DNA of 55,928 bases, from positions 1 through 55,928 of the forward strand of contig NZ_BPEV01000032.1 of assembly GCF_019654955.1 (NCBI RefSeq), written 5' to 3'. Both the position numbers and the translations under genes were made by a program. Source of the stretch: Shewanella sp. KT0246. GTDB taxonomy: Bacteria; Pseudomonadota; Gammaproteobacteria; Enterobacterales; Shewanellaceae. Shown here in pieces: positions 47,210 through 55,538 of the stretch. Under the pieces are notes generated by a model, which saw only the letters and a list, made by a program, of their open reading frames with translations, did not search any database and was not told where the DNA came from. Positions within the stretch are counted from its first letter, which is position 1. Each line of letters opens with the position of its first letter.

Positions 47210-48034
47210 TTACTGAGCTGGCATATCTTTTAAATGTAGATCCATTTGCGGGAATGGAATCTCAATATTCGCAGCATCTAGCGCATTTTTAATTTGCTCT
47301 AGTAACTCAAAATGAGCTGGCCAGTAATCAGCAGTATTAACCCATGGGCGAACCACAAAGTTAATAGAACAATCTGCTAATTCACCAAGTGCAACTGTGT
47401 AAGCAGGATCTTTAAGTACATATTGATTACTGTCTAATACAGAAGAGATAACTTTCTTGGTTTCTGCAATGTCAGAGGTGTAACCCACGCCGATAACCAA
47501 ATCAACTCGACGTGTTTCTTTAGTTGAGTAGTTGGTAATTGTGCCGTCCATCATCGCTGAGTTTGGCGCAATAATAGTTTTATTGTCACCTGTGCGAAGT
47601 TTAGTAGAGAAAATAGTAATTTCTTCAATCACACCAGCAACACCAGCTGCCTCAACAAAATCACCTACACGGCACGGACGGAAGATAACCATCAACACAC
47701 CAGCAGCGAAATTTGACAATGAACCTTGAAGCGCTAAACCAACAGCAAGACCTGCGGCACCAATAACAGCGACAAGAGAAGCAGTTTGGACTCCAATCTG
47801 CCCTAAAGTTGCAATGATGGTAAATACAAACACCAATCCCCAAACTAAATTGCCAACAAATGAAGCCACTGTTTCATCAATTTTACGGCCTAACATCATT
47901 TTTGTTGTTAGTTTTTTAGCCACATTAGCAAGATATTTACCGACGATAAATATCACAATCGCCATGACAACTTTAAGACCGTAAGTCATTATAAACTCAG
48001 GTGCTTGATCCATTAGACCTTCAATATTATCCAT
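47210..48034 (-). CDS. mscS: small-conductance mechanosensitive channel MscS
   Basis: MscS opens under membrane tension to release solutes on hypo-osmotic shock. Three transmembrane helices lie at about 15-35, 58-80 and 85-125. The pore helix shows the small-residue pattern GAAGLAVGLALQGSLSNFAAG, followed by the beta domain signature VGDFVEAAGVAGVIEEI and TIIAPNSAMMDGTITNYS. Length 274 is near E. coli MscS (286). GGGAG lies before the ATG. It starts 22 bases after the OmpA-like gene and is probably read together with it. Confidence 0.94.
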   Translation of the reverse strand: MDNIEGLMDQAPEFIMTYGLKVVMAIVIFIVGKYLANVAKKLTTKMMLGRKIDETVASFVGNLVWGLVFVFTIIATLGQIGVQTASLVAVIGAAGLAVGLALQGSLSNFAAGVLMVIFRPCRVGDFVEAAGVAGVIEEITIFSTKLRTGDNKTIIAPNSAMMDGTITNYSTKETRRVDLVIGVGYTSDIAETKKVISSVLDSNQYVLKDPAYTVALGELADCSINFVVRPWVNTADYWPAHFELLEQIKNALDAANIEIPFPQMDLHLKDMPAQ

Positions 48035-48056
48035 TGTTGTACTCCCTTAATAAAAA

Positions 48057-48617
48057 TTATTTTTTAACTACAAATTCTACACGTCTATTTAATTGTCTTT
48101 GTTGAGCAGTGTTGTTTTCAACCGCGGGTTCAAGACTGCCTTTACCTAGCACTGTTAACCCGCTTGGCTCAAAATCAAACTGATTAACTAATACCTTTTT
48201 TACAGACAACGCTCTTTGCAAAGACAGGTTTAAATTAATTTGTTCAGAGCCGACATTATCAGTATGCCCAACTAATAAAATATTTTGGTTTTCCCGTAAA
48301 AGAGGTAACATTTTTTCAATTGTTGGTAATTGTGTGGTTAGAACATCTTCATGGCCAAAATCAAAATAAATTTTTAAACCTTGTTTTGAAGAAACATGAC
48401 TGATTTTATTTTGCTGCATATCCAAGTTTTGTAATTCACTCTTGGGGATTAAATCAGAAATTTCTTGGCACCCATTAGCTAACACCACAACACCCATTGG
48501 AGTCTCTGGACAGGCATCTTTTTTATCAGGTACACCATCTTTATCGGTATCTTCCCAAGCAAAACTTGGCAGGCTGAGACATGTACACACTAACAAGAGT
48601 AATAATTTAAAAAACAT
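48057..48617 (-). CDS. OmpA-family peptidoglycan-associated protein
   Basis: A signal peptide (MFFKLLLLLVCTCLSLPSFA) precedes a thrombospondin-3-like calcium-binding segment (DTDKDGVPDKKDACPETPMG) and a C-terminal OmpA domain (VGHTDNVGSEQINLNLSLQRA, RQLNRRVEFVV). The protein has no membrane barrel and at 186 residues is a short periplasmic or lipid-free member. I use the inner ATG at 48617 because it directly begins the signal peptide and has GGAG nearby. mscS follows, so it may sense or stiffen the envelope in osmotic stress. Confidence 0.88.
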   Translation of the reverse strand: MFFKLLLLLVCTCLSLPSFAWEDTDKDGVPDKKDACPETPMGVVVLANGCQEISDLIPKSELQNLDMQQNKISHVSSKQGLKIYFDFGHEDVLTTQLPTIEKMLPLLRENQNILLVGHTDNVGSEQINLNLSLQRALSVKKVLVNQFDFEPSGLTVLGKGSLEPAVENNTAQQRQLNRRVEFVVKK

Positions 48618-49231
48618 ACAATCTCCAACCTTGTTAGTTACCTGAATTACCGCCAGCAATTGTTACCAAAACATTAACGACTTTCCTCACAACTTGCTTT
48701 AGCAACGTAAATCCAATGAGTTGCATTTTATAGCCTTGTTAAGACTTTGAAAAGCAATTACCACATCTAAACACAAGTATAGATTCAATTCTAAGACTCG
48801 TTCATTGTTCGTTTAAGGTTAAGTACTAAATTATTCGTCATCTGTGCTCCAACTCCACCGCCAATACTTTTAAAGAACAATATTTACAAAACCCCACTGA
48901 ACCACAACACACGTAACTCAGAATTTGTATTAAATGGTAATTTTGTACAAGTATTTGCTCTGCCAGATGCCCCACTAGCATTGACTTCTAGGGGCTTTAA
49001 AGGGTATATAAGGTTAGCTTTTTGAGGTTTTCATGATTAAAACATTAAAAAGACGATATTTAATATAATAAATAAACAACAAAGTGATTAATTTTATAGC
49101 AACTAAATTGAAACACTAAAAGGCTTAAGCCTGAAAATATCAATACGTTGAAATTAATTACCATTGCAGACAACAATTTCTGTGGCGACCTTTGTCCCGC
49201 AGGCAATCACAAGCTTAAGGTGGAAGACTTA
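48618..49231. other. long divergent region between the OmpA-like and peptide transporter genes
   Basis: A stretch of 614 bases with a sigma-70-like promoter for the transporter (separate entry), giving a leader of about 215 nt. In the leader, the ribosome-binding AAGGT can pair with ACCTT about 30 bases upstream. The reading frame of the transporter stays open 28 codons upstream to a TTG, but without a ribosome-binding site. Confidence 0.4.
48981..49010 (+). promoter_or_regulatory. sigma-70-like promoter of the POT transporter gene
   Basis: TTGACT (48981-48986), 18 bases, TATATA (49005-49010). It is the best -35/-10 pair in the region. Confidence 0.55.
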
Positions 49232-50704
49232 ATGAGCAATGCAAAACCACAGGGGACCATGCTTGGTCACCCCAAGGGGCTTTTCCTGCTGTTTACAACA
49301 GAACTCTGGGAAAGATTCAGTTACTACGCAATGCGCGCCATTCTGGTGTTATATCTTGTAGATAAAGTTCAAACAGAAGGTGGACATGGTCTTGGTTGGA
49401 CACAAGGTGATGCAATCTCACTTTACGGTACTTTCACCGGTCTTGTTTATTTAACCCCACTCATCGGTGGTTGGTTAGCTGATAATTATTTAGGACAACG
49501 TAAAGCCATCATGATTGGTGGTGCATTAATGGCAGCCGGTCAATTCATCCTCGCTTTCCCACATAGCTGGATCCCTGGTGCTGAAACTACAGCATTCTAT
49601 TTTGGTTTATTTACCCTAATCATTGGTAACGGTCTATTCAAGCCAAATATCTCTACTATGGTTGGTGACTTATACGAAGAAGGCGATCATCGTCGTGATG
49701 GGGCATTTACTATCTTCTATATGGGTATCAACGTTGGTGCATTCCTTTCTGGTATCATTGTAGGTTCTGTTGTTGCGGCCTACGACGGTAACTTCCAAAT
49801 GGGCTTCCTTTGTGCCGGTATTGGTATGGTACTTTCTTTAATCATCCAATTTATTTTTGCTCAAAAACTATTGGGTGATATTGGTCGCTACCCTGCAGCT
49901 AAACTTGAAAAAGAAAAGCAACAGGAAATGGGTGAAGTGCGTAAAGAGCCACTGACTAAAATTGAACGTGACCGTATTAAAGTCATCATGGTTATGGGTC
50001 TATTTACCATCATTTTCTGGGCTGGTTTCGAACAAGCCGGTGGTCTAATGAACTTATTCACCAACGACTTCACCGATCGTATGATTGGCGGCTGGGAAGT
50101 TCCTACTACATGGTTCCAATCTCTTAACGCAATGTTCATTGTAATCTTTGCACCTGTGATTGCCTCTATCTGGATCCGCCTCGGTAAGAATGAACCAAAC
50201 TCACCAGTTAAATTTGCATTAGGTCTCGTGTTACTGGGTATTGGTTTCTTATTCATGATTGGTGCTGTACTTGAAATGGGCGGCGACGCAAATGCTAAAT
50301 CAAGCATGTGGTGGTTAGTCGGTGCATATTTCTTCCATACAATGGGTGAGCTATGTTTATCTCCAATTGGTCTTTCTATGGTAACTAAACTTGCTCCTCT
50401 GCGTATTGCTTCGCTTATGATGGGTGCATGGTTCCTATTCGTTGCTATTGCGAACAAAGTAGGCGGTATCGTTGGTTCATTCATTGGACATGGCGGAGAG
50501 AAAGAAGAGCAATTAGCAAACGCTATGGCCATCTTCGCAGGTATCGCAATCACCTCTGCTGTATCAGGTATCATTCTTTACTTTATGGCTGACAAGCTTG
50601 TTGACTGGATGCATGGCGCTGAAGGACACAATGAAACTGAAGAACAAGCATTAACTGAAGAAATGGCAGTTACCGCTGAACATGAAGCAATTAAACCTAG
50701 CTAA
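49232..50704 (+). CDS. proton-dependent oligopeptide transporter (POT/PTR family)
   Basis: This inner-membrane symporter imports di- and tripeptides with protons. The family signature ELWERFSYYAMRAILVLYL begins the first helix, GGWLADNYLGQRKAIMIGG and FYMGINVGAFLSG follow. About 12 to 14 transmembrane helices are visible across 490 residues. I start at MSNAKPQGTMLGHPKG (49232), which has GGTGG upstream and fits the family N-terminus. It fits a protein-degrading lifestyle with several peptidases in this window. A bidirectional terminator follows. Confidence 0.93.
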   Translation: MSNAKPQGTMLGHPKGLFLLFTTELWERFSYYAMRAILVLYLVDKVQTEGGHGLGWTQGDAISLYGTFTGLVYLTPLIGGWLADNYLGQRKAIMIGGALMAAGQFILAFPHSWIPGAETTAFYFGLFTLIIGNGLFKPNISTMVGDLYEEGDHRRDGAFTIFYMGINVGAFLSGIIVGSVVAAYDGNFQMGFLCAGIGMVLSLIIQFIFAQKLLGDIGRYPAAKLEKEKQQEMGEVRKEPLTKIERDRIKVIMVMGLFTIIFWAGFEQAGGLMNLFTNDFTDRMIGGWEVPTTWFQSLNAMFIVIFAPVIASIWIRLGKNEPNSPVKFALGLVLLGIGFLFMIGAVLEMGGDANAKSSMWWLVGAYFFHTMGELCLSPIGLSMVTKLAPLRIASLMMGAWFLFVAIANKVGGIVGSFIGHGGEKEEQLANAMAIFAGIAITSAVSGIILYFMADKLVDWMHGAEGHNETEEQALTEEMAVTAEHEAIKPS

Positions 50705-50723
50705 GTACTAAGTTTATTGTTCA

Positions 50724-50754
50724 TAAAAAAACCTCGCAATAGCGAGGTTTTTTT
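50724..50754. terminator. bidirectional terminator between the POT gene and rssB
   Basis: AACCTCGC-AATA-GCGAGGTT with A runs on the left and T runs on the right. Confidence 0.88.
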
Positions 50755-50799
50755 ATGTTCAAACGACATGTAAATTTACGGTTATCTTATGCATACAAT

Positions 50800-50823
50800 C
50801 TACAGCTACAGCTACAGCTACAG
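50800..50823. repeat. hexamer tandem repeat (CTACAG) x4
   Basis: Four exact copies of CTACAG, just beyond the rssB stop. It is non-coding and too short to say more. Confidence 0.85.
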
Positions 50824-50828
50824 AAACA

Positions 50829-51998
50829 TCAGATAACTTCTAGCTCCATAAAACCACCTGCTGGCAATTCTTCATCATAAAATAATCCATCAAATTTATT
50901 CTTCATTAATAGATTCCGGTGATGAGAAATATTACTCGCAATACAAATTTTCTCATTTGGCATCAAAGTTCTAAACTGCATGCTCGGCTTATTCCACTCA
51001 ACAGTACCAAGCTGTAAAGATTCAGAAAGCGCAAGTGGCGCTAAACCATTATCATTTCTTAAGTAACACCTCAACCCGCTACCAGCTTGGCCGATGGCGA
51101 CTCGAAAGTTCATCAGCTCAATCGCGACATAAACAATATCCACGTAAAGATTCAAACCTGAGTTAACCATTCTATCATTGAGATAACTCAACATATTAAA
51201 TGGCTCAACCAAGGTCGAACTGAGACCATTTCTATACAATTTTAATTTTTGATTTACGAAACTTCTAAGTAGTACACAACCAAAAGCCGCGCGATTATCT
51301 TCAGGGTGAAAGTGAGCCATATACATGATCAAATGATTATCACCGACCATAGTCGAATCAATAAAGTAGGCACTGACATCGCTATTTTTACACAAGCTAT
51401 AATGAATTTGAGCCTTGGGATAATGGACATTAGAGGCTGGAAATAATTGCTGCTGAACACTTTTAGCAGCTTCTGCATTATGTTCAAGCAAAGTGAAGTT
51501 ATCACTGAGCTCTTGATAGGATAAATCTTGACTCATTTTTGCAGCTGAGTTCATCACCGCGTCGCTATCAGTAAAATCTAACGGACCAAATTCTATGCTG
51601 TCAAACGATTGCTCAGGTGAATTAGCTGGTGAAATAGCTTGCTCTATTGCTTGTTCAATAATCTTAAAATCAGCAACAGGTTTAACTAGATAATCGCTAG
51701 CACCGTAACGCAAAGCTTCGACTACATCAGCCATTACATTGTTGCCAGAAATCACAATAGACGGAATTGCAGGATTTATTTTGAGGATTTGCTTTAACAT
51801 ACCAAGTCCACCTAACCTTGGCATGCTTAAATCAGCAATGACGATATCGACAGTATGTGATTTAAATTCAATGACGCCTTCGTCACCATCACAGGCTTCA
51901 AATACAACGGCACCTTGTTGGGTTAAAAAATCCGCGAGTAATTGTCTAAAAACTGAATCATCTTCAACTAAAAGCACTGCGACATCTGTTAATGCCAT
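50829..51998 (-). CDS. rssB: RssB-like response regulator (RpoS-degradation adaptor)
   Basis: RssB delivers the stress sigma factor RpoS to the ClpXP protease. The receiver domain (1-120) has Glu12/Asp13/Asp14, phosphorylated Asp56 (IADLSMPRLGG) and Lys106. The rest is a degenerate PP2C-like domain (about 190-389) with SVQQQLFPAS, lacking the metal-binding aspartates, as in E. coli RssB. At 389 residues it is longer than E. coli RssB (337), with a longer linker at about 125-185. The ATG follows GAGGGAG. A hairpin switch in the leader may control it. A different PP2C-type effector is possible but less likely. Confidence 0.8.
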   Translation of the reverse strand: MALTDVAVLLVEDDSVFRQLLADFLTQQGAVVFEACDGDEGVIEFKSHTVDIVIADLSMPRLGGLGMLKQILKINPAIPSIVISGNNVMADVVEALRYGASDYLVKPVADFKIIEQAIEQAISPANSPEQSFDSIEFGPLDFTDSDAVMNSAAKMSQDLSYQELSDNFTLLEHNAEAAKSVQQQLFPASNVHYPKAQIHYSLCKNSDVSAYFIDSTMVGDNHLIMYMAHFHPEDNRAAFGCVLLRSFVNQKLKLYRNGLSSTLVEPFNMLSYLNDRMVNSGLNLYVDIVYVAIELMNFRVAIGQAGSGLRCYLRNDNGLAPLALSESLQLGTVEWNKPSMQFRTLMPNEKICIASNISHHRNLLMKNKFDGLFYDEELPAGGFMELEVI

Positions 51999-52006
51999 AC
52001 AACTCC

Positions 52007-52046
52007 CTCGGCAGCTAACTGCCGAAGAAGCTTTATACTTCGGCAG
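52007..52046 (-). promoter_or_regulatory. mutually exclusive hairpins before rssB
   Basis: Minus-strand RNA has CUGCCGAAG (52038-52046), CUUCGGCAG (52019-52027) and CUGCCGAG (52007-52014) in that order. The middle piece can pair with the first, leaving the rssB ribosome-binding site free, or with the third, which adjoins GGGAG, and hide it. No T run follows, so it is not a terminator. Confidence 0.5.
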
Positions 52047-52048
52047 GG

Positions 52049-52840
52049 TTACTCGAGTTCAGATAGGTATTCTTCGAGTAACTCATCGTCATCTTGTTTA
52101 GAAGGCACATTACCGTCATAAACTTTGTAATCCATATACTGAAAATAAGCTTCTTTGACAAAGGTATATGGATCAAGCGCATTATCTAATAAACGTTCTT
52201 GATCAATAGCAGAAGCACGAGAATCGAGATTTTTTAATCCCCATTTTAAAATAGATTGCCACAATAAGAACTCTGATAAAGGAAAGTATAGACTATCAAC
52301 CCAATCTGTCGCGAGTTCCCTTGTCACATACGGACCAAAAAAAGGCGCCATAAAATAAGGGCCATTGGGGACACCGTAATAACCTAACACTTCATTAAAG
52401 TCGTCCTGTTTTCGAACCATTCCCATCATGTCAGCTACATCCACAACCCCTAGTAAACCTAAGGTTGTATTCACTGTAAAACGCCCTCCAGCATTAGCTG
52501 CCCAGCCCCACTTCCCCTGTAAAGCGTTATTTACTAAAGAGCTTGGTTCTTCGAAATTGCGGACAAAATTATTTACACCAGACTTAACGGGAGATGGCAG
52601 ATAATCGTTGTATCCATGAGCAATAGGACGAAATAGATGTCTATCTAAAATAAGGTAATTAAAGTCCCACATTGCACGGTTAAAGCCTTCGATAGGGTCA
52701 CGGGGATCAGTATAGATAATCTCCACAGCAGGTTTTTGAACATGCTCGCTCTCAGTACTCTCTGCACTGACACCTTCTGCTTTTATTGAAGCAGAAACAC
52801 AACCCAACAACAAAGAAAGTAACATCCATTTATACTTCAT
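52049..52840 (-). CDS. mlaA: phospholipid-asymmetry lipoprotein MlaA
   Basis: MlaA (VacJ) is the outer-membrane lipoprotein that removes misplaced phospholipids from the outer leaflet and passes them to MlaC. The signal MKYKWMLLSLLLGC has its lipobox LLGC at the acylated cysteine 14. The MlaA domain follows: DPIEGFNRAMWDFNYLILDRHL, FEEPSSLVNNALQGKW, GRFTVNTTLGLLGVVDVA, YGVPNGPYFMAPFFGP. From the ATG at 52840 the length is 263, normal. The gene is upstream of rssB in the same direction, 50 bases apart; the rest of the Mla system is not here. Confidence 0.94.
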   Translation of the reverse strand: MKYKWMLLSLLLGCVSASIKAEGVSAESTESEHVQKPAVEIIYTDPRDPIEGFNRAMWDFNYLILDRHLFRPIAHGYNDYLPSPVKSGVNNFVRNFEEPSSLVNNALQGKWGWAANAGGRFTVNTTLGLLGVVDVADMMGMVRKQDDFNEVLGYYGVPNGPYFMAPFFGPYVTRELATDWVDSLYFPLSEFLLWQSILKWGLKNLDSRASAIDQERLLDNALDPYTFVKEAYFQYMDYKVYDGNVPSKQDDDELLEEYLSELE

Positions 52841-53160
52841 ACATCTCTCTTTACGGGAATAACTAACCCAATACAATCAAAGTTTAATCTACTAAAATTA
52901 ATTAATAATGCACAAAAGCAATACAGTAACTAACCTGTCTACTACTGAGTAAAGCACAAATTATCACCGACAGGAAATGCACTGAAACATTAAAGCTTCA
53001 ACATTTCGAGTCGATAAAGGTTAATGTAAAACGAAATAGATTAAATGCAATTTTTGATAACATTCTAGTAAATCAATTATCGCTAAGAATACTGCCGAGA
53101 CTTCATAGATCAACAATTAATTTGTAATAGAACATATTTTAAGGTGCTATTAGATTTTCC
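52841..53160. other. divergent region between mlaA and the FliK-like gene
   Basis: An AT-rich stretch of 320 bases containing the sigma-28 promoter listed separately. No ORF is supported. Confidence 0.4.
52991..53017 (+). promoter_or_regulatory. sigma-28 (FliA) promoter of the FliK-like gene
   Basis: TAAAGCTT, 11 bases, GTCGATAA matches the FliA consensus (TAAAGTTT, 11 bases, GCCGATAA) at 14 of 16 positions. It gives a leader of about 135 nt. Confidence 0.75.
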
Positions 53161-55203
53161 ATGACATCAATAAAACACACAATATCAACGGACAAGCAGA
53201 CTAGTAGAGCTTCGATAATTGAGGTTCAAAACCCTCATGGAGAAAAAATCACTTCTGGTACCAAGGTTACAAACACTGGTTCAAATAGCACTAATATCAC
53301 CAATAACAATCTCCCTGACCCTTCATCAAATACAAAACAATCAACCAATCAGTTAGCCCAAAGTTCTTTAGCAACTAACACCGTATTACTACCTGCGACA
53401 GTAACCAATCAGGCTTCAATTTCTTCGGCTAGTTCAGTTAAGTCAGATAGTATCGCCATTGTGATTGATGGCAGACATTACCAATTTAAGGCTAATGAAC
53501 AAATTAGTAGGTTAATTCAAACTGGCGCGAAATTAATGCTTAACGCAGGTAACTTACAGCAATTACAAACCATGAATGCACAAGCAGTAAATTCAGCAAA
53601 TCAGCCTTTGAATCAACAGATTGTTTTAGTTTCTCAAGCAATTAAACTGAATCTTCCAATAGAGATACTAAACTTAGCACAATCAAATGGAGTATCTTCG
53701 CAACAACTACTTACTCTAGCCTCTCGACCGCAAGGCTACCCTTTACCTTTAGTAGAGATAAATACAAACCGCTTGCGGTTTGAAAATGGCACTAACGTGA
53801 TGATTTCACCGCTTAACAAGCTGCCTTTAGGTCACAATTTAGCTCAAATTACCCAATCAGCAGGGCAGCTGCTTTTAAGATTAAGTCCAATACAACTTAT
53901 CGACAGTGTGAGAATGACGCCAACGTCAAATAAATCTATAGATTTAGCTTTAGTTCAAACAACGAATACCGTCATCAGTAAACAAGAACCAGTACAAGTA
54001 TTAACCCAATTTTTAAAAAAACTAGAACAGCTCCCCTTTACTGCAAATATCACTAATAACTCATCAGTAAAGTCCTCGACTTCAACAACATCAAATCATG
54101 ACTTACCACAGAATTTGAATGCTTTATTGCGCCAGCCGTTAAATAGCCAGACTCTTGAGCAATTAACACATCAGTTAAATCAAGGCAGCAAATTAACAGT
54201 AAATCAGTTTAAACAATTGGATTTACAAATTACTCAAAACTTACTCAAGCCAGAAAACACCCTTACAGCTAATCAAGTCAATGAGCTTAAATTACTTGCC
54301 AGTAAACTTAACCCTGAACATTCTGCGGCTCAAGCTCGGTTAGATAACGCTTTAAAATCACCAATTGAAGTTCTGAGTCAAAATTTATCTAAAGCGGGTG
54401 CATTGCCAATACAAGCCACCCAAGCAAATTCGAACCTGCAGCAAAACCTTGCCACTCAATTGTTAAAATTAATCCCAAGACTCGACCCGTCGCCTTTAAC
54501 TGAACTTGCAAACCCTGAATTACTCAAAGCAGAGTTAAAAAGTCTAGCAAGCTTAAACTTATCACATGCAGTTTCTGCTTCTAACATCAACCTTTCTGGT
54601 AGTGCGATAACCACTCTATTTCAGCTAATTTTAGGTTTTAAATTAAACACTAACAGCTCAGCAATGAGTCCACGATTACAAGCTTATATGGCAAAGCTGC
54701 AGCAAAAAGTATTCAATTCAAATTCTACTGCGCCACAATTATTAGCCGCCTTAGATAAAGCTGGCAGCCTTGATGCAATGGGAAAACTTGCCAGCAGTAT
54801 CGGACTCTATCAGCAAAGCAGTAGCGACTCTAATCAGAACCTAACTTGGTATTTTGCTTTGCCATATTCGATTGGCCAAAGAGATGAGCAATTAGAAGGT
54901 AAGTTTGAAAAGGAACCACAAGACGATACTGATAATGAGAAAGCAGCTTGGCAATTGCAGCTTAAGTTTAATCTAGCTCAAGGTCCACTACTGGTGAAGG
55001 CTCATAAACAAGGTGATTACCTTGATCTCACCTTTACAGGCAATGATATGAAAGTGCTAGAAAAGGTTGAGCAATATCAAACCTCTCTTGCAAGTAAAAT
55101 TCAGCAAGTGGGCCTACAAGCAAGAGATATCAGTACTCAAATTGATGTGGTACCAGCAACCCTGTTACCAGGTGATCATTACTTGGTGAAAACCAATGCA
55201 TAG
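53161..55203 (+). CDS. FliK-like flagellar hook-length control protein
   Basis: This large protein is rich in Gln, Asn, Ser and Thr over its first 540 residues, with low complexity and helical stretches. The folded C-terminal part (about 560-680), WYFALPYSIGQRDEQLEGKFEKE and WQLQLKFNLAQGPLLVKAHKQGDYLDLTFTG, has the layout of the FliK C-terminal domain, which contacts the export switch. No signal peptide is present, as expected for a type III substrate. It is followed in 26 bases by an FlhB C-terminal-like gene, its natural partner. It is probably a second, non-canonical FliK; the ordinary fliK is not in the window. The similarity is weak, so I do not assign a symbol. Confidence 0.65.
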   Translation: MTSIKHTISTDKQTSRASIIEVQNPHGEKITSGTKVTNTGSNSTNITNNNLPDPSSNTKQSTNQLAQSSLATNTVLLPATVTNQASISSASSVKSDSIAIVIDGRHYQFKANEQISRLIQTGAKLMLNAGNLQQLQTMNAQAVNSANQPLNQQIVLVSQAIKLNLPIEILNLAQSNGVSSQQLLTLASRPQGYPLPLVEINTNRLRFENGTNVMISPLNKLPLGHNLAQITQSAGQLLLRLSPIQLIDSVRMTPTSNKSIDLALVQTTNTVISKQEPVQVLTQFLKKLEQLPFTANITNNSSVKSSTSTTSNHDLPQNLNALLRQPLNSQTLEQLTHQLNQGSKLTVNQFKQLDLQITQNLLKPENTLTANQVNELKLLASKLNPEHSAAQARLDNALKSPIEVLSQNLSKAGALPIQATQANSNLQQNLATQLLKLIPRLDPSPLTELANPELLKAELKSLASLNLSHAVSASNINLSGSAITTLFQLILGFKLNTNSSAMSPRLQAYMAKLQQKVFNSNSTAPQLLAALDKAGSLDAMGKLASSIGLYQQSSSDSNQNLTWYFALPYSIGQRDEQLEGKFEKEPQDDTDNEKAAWQLQLKFNLAQGPLLVKAHKQGDYLDLTFTGNDMKVLEKVEQYQTSLASKIQQVGLQARDISTQIDVVPATLLPGDHYLVKTNA

Positions 55204-55229
55204 CCTTCTAAACAAGATAGGTAATCCAA

Positions 55230-55529
55230 ATGACTGAAGTAAAAAAAGCAGTGGCATTAAGTTTTGATGGAAACACTGCCCCTACCATTACAGCTACTGG
55301 CACAGATTTGATTGCGGAAGAGATTATATCTTTAGCCCAAGAGGCTGGAGTGTATATCCACCAAGATGAGCACCTAAGCAACTTTTTGCAATTGCTAGAG
55401 TTAGGTGAAGAAGTACCAGAAGAGCTCTACACGTTAATTGCAGAGCTTATTGCGTTTATTTATATGCTTGATGGAAAGTTTCCGGAACAATGGAACAACC
55501 TTCATCAAAAAATTATCGAAAAAGCATAA
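55230..55529 (+). CDS. FlhB C-terminal-domain-like protein
   Basis: This 99-residue soluble protein resembles the cytoplasmic tail of FlhB, the export-specificity switch. It starts VKKAVALSFDGNTAPTITATGTDLIAEEIISLAQEAGVYIHQDEHLSNFLQLLELGEEVPEELY. The autocleavage motif NPTH of FlhB is replaced by NTAPT, so self-cleavage is not expected. The AGVYIHQDEHLSNFL part is like FlhB's VPVVENRPLARAL region. It is linked with the FliK-like gene under the same sigma-28 promoter. Confidence 0.8.
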   Translation: MTEVKKAVALSFDGNTAPTITATGTDLIAEEIISLAQEAGVYIHQDEHLSNFLQLLELGEEVPEELYTLIAELIAFIYMLDGKFPEQWNNLHQKIIEKA

Positions 55530-55538
55530 ATAACAGAA

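Noticed and set aside
49888..50574. A 228-codon open frame on the minus strand.
   Set aside because: It is the antisense shadow of the POT transporter, with no signal or domain of its own.
50800..50823. The CTACAG repeat as a phase-variation site.
   Set aside because: It lies after the rssB stop, outside any reading frame or promoter.
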